Shown here: one piece after another, positions 8,017-11,141 of the stretch | Layout: every line of letters begins with the position of its first letter | Position numbering within the stretch: the first letter of the stretch is position 1 | NCBI GenBank assembly: GCA_025458465.1 | Contig: JALOSK010000047.1 | Location: 1 to 11,141, forward strand | Length of the DNA stretch: 11,141 nucleotides | From: Sandarakinorhabdus sp. | Lineage (GTDB): Bacteria > Pseudomonadota > Alphaproteobacteria > Sphingomonadales > Sphingomonadaceae | Direction of reading: 5' to 3' | The notes under the pieces: generated by a model | Database searches by the model: none | Seen by the model: the letters and a program-made list of their open reading frames with translations, nothing else | Told to the model about the DNA's origin: nothing | Program-made: the position numbers and the translations under genes

Positions 8017-8926
8017 TGGTCAGCTCCAGGAACACGTCTTCCAGATCAGCCTCGCGGGTGGACACGTCGACCACGCCCAGGCCCGCCGTGGCCAGCATCG
8101 CCAGCACGGCGCCGGCATTGTTGTGGCGCTTGTCATAAGTGATCACCAGGGTGCGCGCGCCCTTCAATTCCACCGCCTTGCAGCCCGACAGCGCGTCGGG
8201 GGCGGCGGTGAGGTCGGCATCCAGCGTCACTTCCAGCACCTTGTCGCCCATGCTGCCGAGCAGACGGTGCGTCTCGTCGTTGGCGACCACCTGGCCATGG
8301 TTGATGATGGCGATGCGGTCACACAGGCTTTCGGCTTCTTCCAGATAATGGGTGGTCAGCACGATGGTGGTGCCGGCGCGGTTCAGTTCGACCACATAGT
8401 CCCACAGCAACTGCCGCAATTCGATGTCCACCCCGGCGGTGGGTTCATCCAGCACCAGCACCGGCGGATTGTGCACCAGCGCCTTGGCCACCAGCAGCCG
8501 GCGCTTCATCCCGCCCGACAGGGTGCGCGAATAGACATGCGCCTTGTCGTCCAGCCGCACGGCCTTCAGCAGCTCCATCGTCCGCCGTTCGGCCTTCGGC
8601 ACGCCGAACAGGCCGGCCTGCAGTTCCAGGGTTTCAAATGGCGTGAAGAAGGCATCGAACACCAGTTCCTGCGGCACGATGCCGATGCTGGCCTTGGCGT
8701 TGCGCGGGTGATCGTCGATGTCGAAGCCCCAGATGCTCGCCCGCCCGCCGGTCTTGTTCACCAGACCGGCCAGGATGTTGATGGTGGTCGATTTGCCGGC
8801 GCCGTTGGGACCCAGCAGGCCGAAGATGCTGCCCCGCGGAATGTCGAGATCAATGCCCTTCAGCGCCTGCTTGCCGCCGGCATAGGTCTTGGTGAGGCCG
8901 CGAAGGCTGATGGCGGATTGGGACAT
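7985..8926 (-). CDS. ABC-2 type transporter ATP-binding protein, YadG-like
   Basis: A cytoplasmic ATPase subunit (313 residues from ATG 8926) of an ABC exporter of the ABC-2 type. Motifs in order: Walker A GPNGAGKST (39-47), Q-loop Gln86 in IGIVPQE, signature LSGGM (136-140), Walker B VLVLDE (156-161) followed by PTAGVDIELR, and switch His193 in TTHYLEEAE. Phrases such as LVNKTGGR, TAGVDIEL and IVLTTHYLEEAESLC make it close to E. coli YadG. A C-terminal domain of about 100 residues with the typical DLEDVFLELT end follows. The membrane partner (YadH-type permease) is not adjacent on either side: downstream is nadB, upstream an outer-membrane receptor. The substrate is therefore unknown. TTG 8962 would add 12 residues but is unlikely. 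No Shine-Dalgarno is seen before ATG 8926; a candidate promoter placed for leaderless transcription is listed separately. Confidence 0.9.
   Translation of the reverse strand: MSQSAISLRGLTKTYAGGKQALKGIDLDIPRGSIFGLLGPNGAGKSTTINILAGLVNKTGGRASIWGFDIDDHPRNAKASIGIVPQELVFDAFFTPFETLELQAGLFGVPKAERRTMELLKAVRLDDKAHVYSRTLSGGMKRRLLVAKALVHNPPVLVLDEPTAGVDIELRQLLWDYVVELNRAGTTIVLTTHYLEEAESLCDRIAIINHGQVVANDETHRLLGSMGDKVLEVTLDADLTAAPDALSGCKAVELKGARTLVITYDKRHNNAGAVLAMLATAGLGVVDVSTREADLEDVFLELTSGPSPQATAA
8024..8027 (-). promoter_or_regulatory. Shine-Dalgarno of nadB inside the upstream gene
   Basis: On the minus strand GGAG lies 7 bases before the GTG start of nadB, within the coding sequence of the ABC ATPase. 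With an in-frame stop (TGA) just upstream of GTG, this site fixes the nadB start despite the 32-bp overlap. Confidence 0.6.
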
Positions 8927-8933
8927 GATGGCA

Positions 8934-8962
8934 GGGATAGACCTGCGCGGGGGGAGGGGCAA
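8934..8962 (-). promoter_or_regulatory. Candidate promoter of the ABC ATPase-nadB pair
   Basis: Read on the minus strand, TTGCCC (8962-8957) and TATCCC (8939-8934) are separated by exactly 17 bases, matching 4 of 6 and 3 of 6 of the sigma-70 -35 and -10 consensus. The -10 ends 7 bases before the ATG at 8926, so transcription would begin at or next to the start codon, giving a leaderless message. This agrees with the absence of a Shine-Dalgarno. The matches are weak, and chance is possible in GC-rich DNA. Confidence 0.3.
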
Positions 8963-9022
8963 GCGGGCAGGGGCGTCGCGGCGCGCGGCACCATGACGTC
9001 GAACGGGCTGATGGCCGATCTT

Positions 9023-9066
9023 GCCGGAGTCGGCGGATAGCGCGCTGCGCTATCCGCTCGCCCGGC
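9023..9066 (-). terminator. Strong hairpin after the TonB-dependent receptor gene
   Basis: A perfect 11-bp inverted repeat, GCGGATAGCGC at 9033-9043 and GCGCTATCCGC at 9047-9057, closes a 3-base GCT loop. An outer 5-bp stem (GCCGG 9023-9027 with CCGGC 9062-9066) continues it across a small internal loop. It begins 14 bases beyond the receptor stop codon on the minus strand, the usual place for a terminator, and lies before the ABC ATPase promoter region. No T tract follows on the minus strand, so it is not a textbook Rho-independent terminator. It may act as an mRNA 3'-end stabiliser or be a copy of a dispersed palindromic repeat. The remaining bases of the 8927-9071 gap show nothing else. 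Confidence 0.55.
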
Positions 9067-9071
9067 TGCGA

Positions 9072-11141
9072 TCAGAACCGCACCACCGCTTCCACCCCGA
9101 ACAGCCGCGGCAGGCCGCGGATGAAGGTGGGGATGCCAAAGGCGCCGCCGGTGTTGCCGCCGTCCATCAGATATTCCGCGTTGAACAGGTTGGTGGCAAA
9201 GCCGATCACTTCCCACTTGCCGTCCGGATTGCGCACGCCGGCCCGCAGATTGGCCAGCGTCACCGCGCCTTCGCTGGTCACCGGGTTGTTGGGCAGTTCG
9301 AAGAACACGCTTGAACGGTAGGTCACGGTGGGGGTGGCGAACACTTCAAGGCCATCGCCCACCGATGCACGGAAGGTGCCGCCGATGGCGCCCTGCCATT
9401 CCGACTGCAGGCGGAAGCGATCGCCGGCGAAATTGCCGAAGCGCGGATCGTCGTTCACGCGGGCATCGATGTAGGCGCCATTGGCAAACAGGCTGACGTT
9501 GGGGGACAGGGTGGCGGTGATTTCCGCCTCGATGCCCTTGTTGGTGGCATCGGCGTTGACGATCAGCGCCGGTGCGCCCTGTTGCGGCACGGAGATCTGG
9601 AAATCCTTGTACTTCAGCATGTAGGCGCCAAGGCTGAAGTTGATCTTGCCAAAACCGCCCTTGATGCCGGCTTCGAAATTGTCGACGATTTCGGCCGGGA
9701 ATTCGCGCACGTTGGGCACCACGTTGCCAGCCACGCGCGCGGCCGAAAGCTGCAACACCGGCGAACGGCGGCCACGCGAATAGGTGGCATAGAGGTTCAA
9801 GTTGTCGGTGGCCCGGAACAGGATGTTGGCGCGCGGCAGGAAGGCATCGAAGCGCTTGCCGGCGTTGAACACGACGCCGCCCGTGGAAACCCCGCCGGGG
9901 ATCAGCGGCGCGCCGGTGATCACCGTGTTGGGGATGTTGCTGGAGAAGCCGCTCCGGCGGTTTTCGGTCAGCCAGCGGCCGCCAACGGTGAGTTCCAGCT
10001 GCGGCACCGGAATCCAGGTGGCATCGGCGAACAGGCTGAACGTGTCGATGGTGGCTTCGTTCTTGAACAGCTCGGCGCTGTAGGGCAGCACCGTTGCCAG
10101 GCCGCCGGTCAGGATGCCGGTGGCCTGTGCGGCTTCCACCACGCCCGTCGTGTTGTTGATGCAGGCCAGGCCCGGGATCAGGCGCGCGGCGCACTGCAGG
10201 AAGATGCCTTCTTCCGAACTGAATGGCACGCGCTGGAAACCGGTTTCCCAGAAATAATTGGCGCCGAAGAAGGCCCGGAAATTGTCCGACGTGTAGTTGG
10301 TGCGGGCTTCGAAGCTCAACTGTTCGCCGCGCGCGTCTTCGGCGAATTCCAGATACCAGGCCTGCGTGCCATCGGCGTCGAACACTTCGTTGCTGTCGAA
10401 GTTGCGATAGCCGGCGATGGTCGTGAAGCTCCACGCATCGCTCAGCTTGCCGTTGATGGTCAGGTTCAGGTCATAGACGTTGCGGTTGAGGCTGGGCTGA
10501 TCGGCGCCGAGCGTGGTGGCGCTGTCGGGCGCACCCGAAACTTCCTTGAAGCTGTACGGGCTGGTGGTGCCGCCGGTGGGCGCGAACGTGCCCGAGGTGA
10601 AGGCGGTGCCCGGTGCGCGCTGGCCGTCATAGGTGAAGACCAGATCGGCGGTGAGGTCGCTGCTGGGCGTGAAGCGCAGCGACGCGCGCGCGCCATACTG
10701 GCCCTGGCCGTTGAGATCATCGATGCGCGGGCCGTTCGGCGTCTGCGAACCGGGGCGGCCCGCGATGTTCTCCACCACGCCGTCGCGCAGCTTGACCGCG
10801 CCGGCCAGGCGGAAGGCGATCACGTCATTGCCCACGTTGAAATGGCCATCAATGCGGCGCTGGTCGAAGTTGCCATAGCCCACGCGCACTTCGCCCGACG
10901 TGCCGGCGCGCGGCTTGGCGGTGATCACGGACACGACGCCGACGGCGGCGGCAGTGCCGAACAGGGTCGATTGCGGACCCTTCACCACTTCGGTGCGTTC
11001 CAGATCGTAAAGGTCGAAATAGGACCCGCGCGAGCGGCTGACATCAACGCCATTGAGATAGACGGTAACCGCCGGCGAGCCCTGCGAGGAGCCGCTGTCG
11101 GACGTGATGCCGCGGATCACGAAGCCGGGGTTGTTGGGGCT
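9072..11141 (-). CDS. TonB-dependent outer-membrane receptor, N-terminus beyond window
   Basis: The visible 689 residues are most of the plug plus the full beta barrel of a TonB-dependent receptor, which imports a ligand across the outer membrane using TonB-ExbBD energy. The reading frame runs off the right edge, so signal peptide and TonB box are not seen. Plug motifs near the edge are NPGFVIRGI, VTVYLNGVDVSRSRG and the characteristic LYDLERTEVVKGPQSTLFG followed by GVVSVITAKP. The barrel has alternating aromatic strands such as WSFTTIAGYRNF, LYATYSRGRRSP and WEVIGFATNLFNAEY, and ends in VEAVVRF with the terminal Phe used for BAM-dependent insertion. Only two Cys occur in the visible part (codons 10191-10193 and 10161-10163), ten residues apart in a predicted extracellular loop, a likely disulfide. 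The substrate cannot be read from the sequence; no regulator or transport partner is adjacent. A strong hairpin follows the gene. Confidence 0.93.
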   Translation of the reverse strand, partial: SPNNPGFVIRGITSDSGSSQGSPAVTVYLNGVDVSRSRGSYFDLYDLERTEVVKGPQSTLFGTAAAVGVVSVITAKPRAGTSGEVRVGYGNFDQRRIDGHFNVGNDVIAFRLAGAVKLRDGVVENIAGRPGSQTPNGPRIDDLNGQGQYGARASLRFTPSSDLTADLVFTYDGQRAPGTAFTSGTFAPTGGTTSPYSFKEVSGAPDSATTLGADQPSLNRNVYDLNLTINGKLSDAWSFTTIAGYRNFDSNEVFDADGTQAWYLEFAEDARGEQLSFEARTNYTSDNFRAFFGANYFWETGFQRVPFSSEEGIFLQCAARLIPGLACINNTTGVVEAAQATGILTGGLATVLPYSAELFKNEATIDTFSLFADATWIPVPQLELTVGGRWLTENRRSGFSSNIPNTVITGAPLIPGGVSTGGVVFNAGKRFDAFLPRANILFRATDNLNLYATYSRGRRSPVLQLSAARVAGNVVPNVREFPAEIVDNFEAGIKGGFGKINFSLGAYMLKYKDFQISVPQQGAPALIVNADATNKGIEAEITATLSPNVSLFANGAYIDARVNDDPRFGNFAGDRFRLQSEWQGAIGGTFRASVGDGLEVFATPTVTYRSSVFFELPNNPVTSEGAVTLANLRAGVRNPDGKWEVIGFATNLFNAEYLMDGGNTGGAFGIPTFIRGLPRLFGVEAVVRF

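Noticed and set aside
6049..8142. A 697-codon open frame on the plus strand across nadB
   Set aside because: It lies antisense to a full, motif-rich NadB and the end of the ABC ATPase. Its composition (rich in His, Gln, Arg, Gly) is what a GC-rich gene gives when read on the other strand. No domain is recognisable.
7484..9040. A 518-codon plus-strand open frame across nadB and the ABC ATPase
   Set aside because: Antisense to two well-supported genes; no family features and no plausible start signal.

Overview
The window is GC-rich, gene-dense bacterial DNA. It looks alphaproteobacterial, most likely Sphingomonadales. The grounds are a RuvB tail, a LeuC, a NadB and a large TonB-dependent receptor of the kind abundant in sphingomonads, plus strong GC preference at third codon positions. 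I cannot name the genus from sequence alone. All but one of the genes read as chromosomal housekeeping or accessory genes; I see no insertion sequence, phage gene, CRISPR array, tRNA or rRNA.

Layout from left to right: (1) the last 61 codons of ruvB (+), ending at 187. (2) A class V aminotransferase / cysteine desulfurase-like gene (+, 190-1415), broken near 530; the gap in homology fits a loss of about 22 bases that removes a conserved His-containing motif. (3) A four-helix membrane protein of the DUF4239 (bestrophin-like) type (-, 1416-2207), whose stop codon abuts that of the broken gene. (4) A divergent intergenic region with nested inverted repeats just before leuC. (5) leuC (+, 2295-3710), complete, with no leuD following it. 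(6) A 170-bp AT-richer gap with a weak hairpin. (7) A seven-helix membrane GGDEF-EAL protein (+, 3884-6373). (8) nadB (-, 6379-8016), overlapping by 32 bp (9) an upstream YadG-like ABC-2 ATPase gene (-, 7985-8926). (10) A strong hairpin (9023-9066). (11) A TonB-dependent receptor (-, 9072 to beyond the right edge).

The genes do not form one pathway. LeuC serves leucine synthesis, NadB serves NAD synthesis, the GGDEF-EAL protein serves cyclic-di-GMP signalling, and the receptor serves outer-membrane uptake. The only clear co-transcribed pair is the ABC ATPase and nadB, and their functions look unrelated.

I did not find a convincing undescribed multi-gene system. The points most worth checking are: the EAL domain, where two metal-ligand positions are substituted (Asn to Lys, Glu to Gln) while GGDEF is intact but lacks the RxxD inhibitory site; the small deletion in the aminotransferase; a possible leaderless promoter for the ABC ATPase; and the structured, SD-less region in front of leuC.
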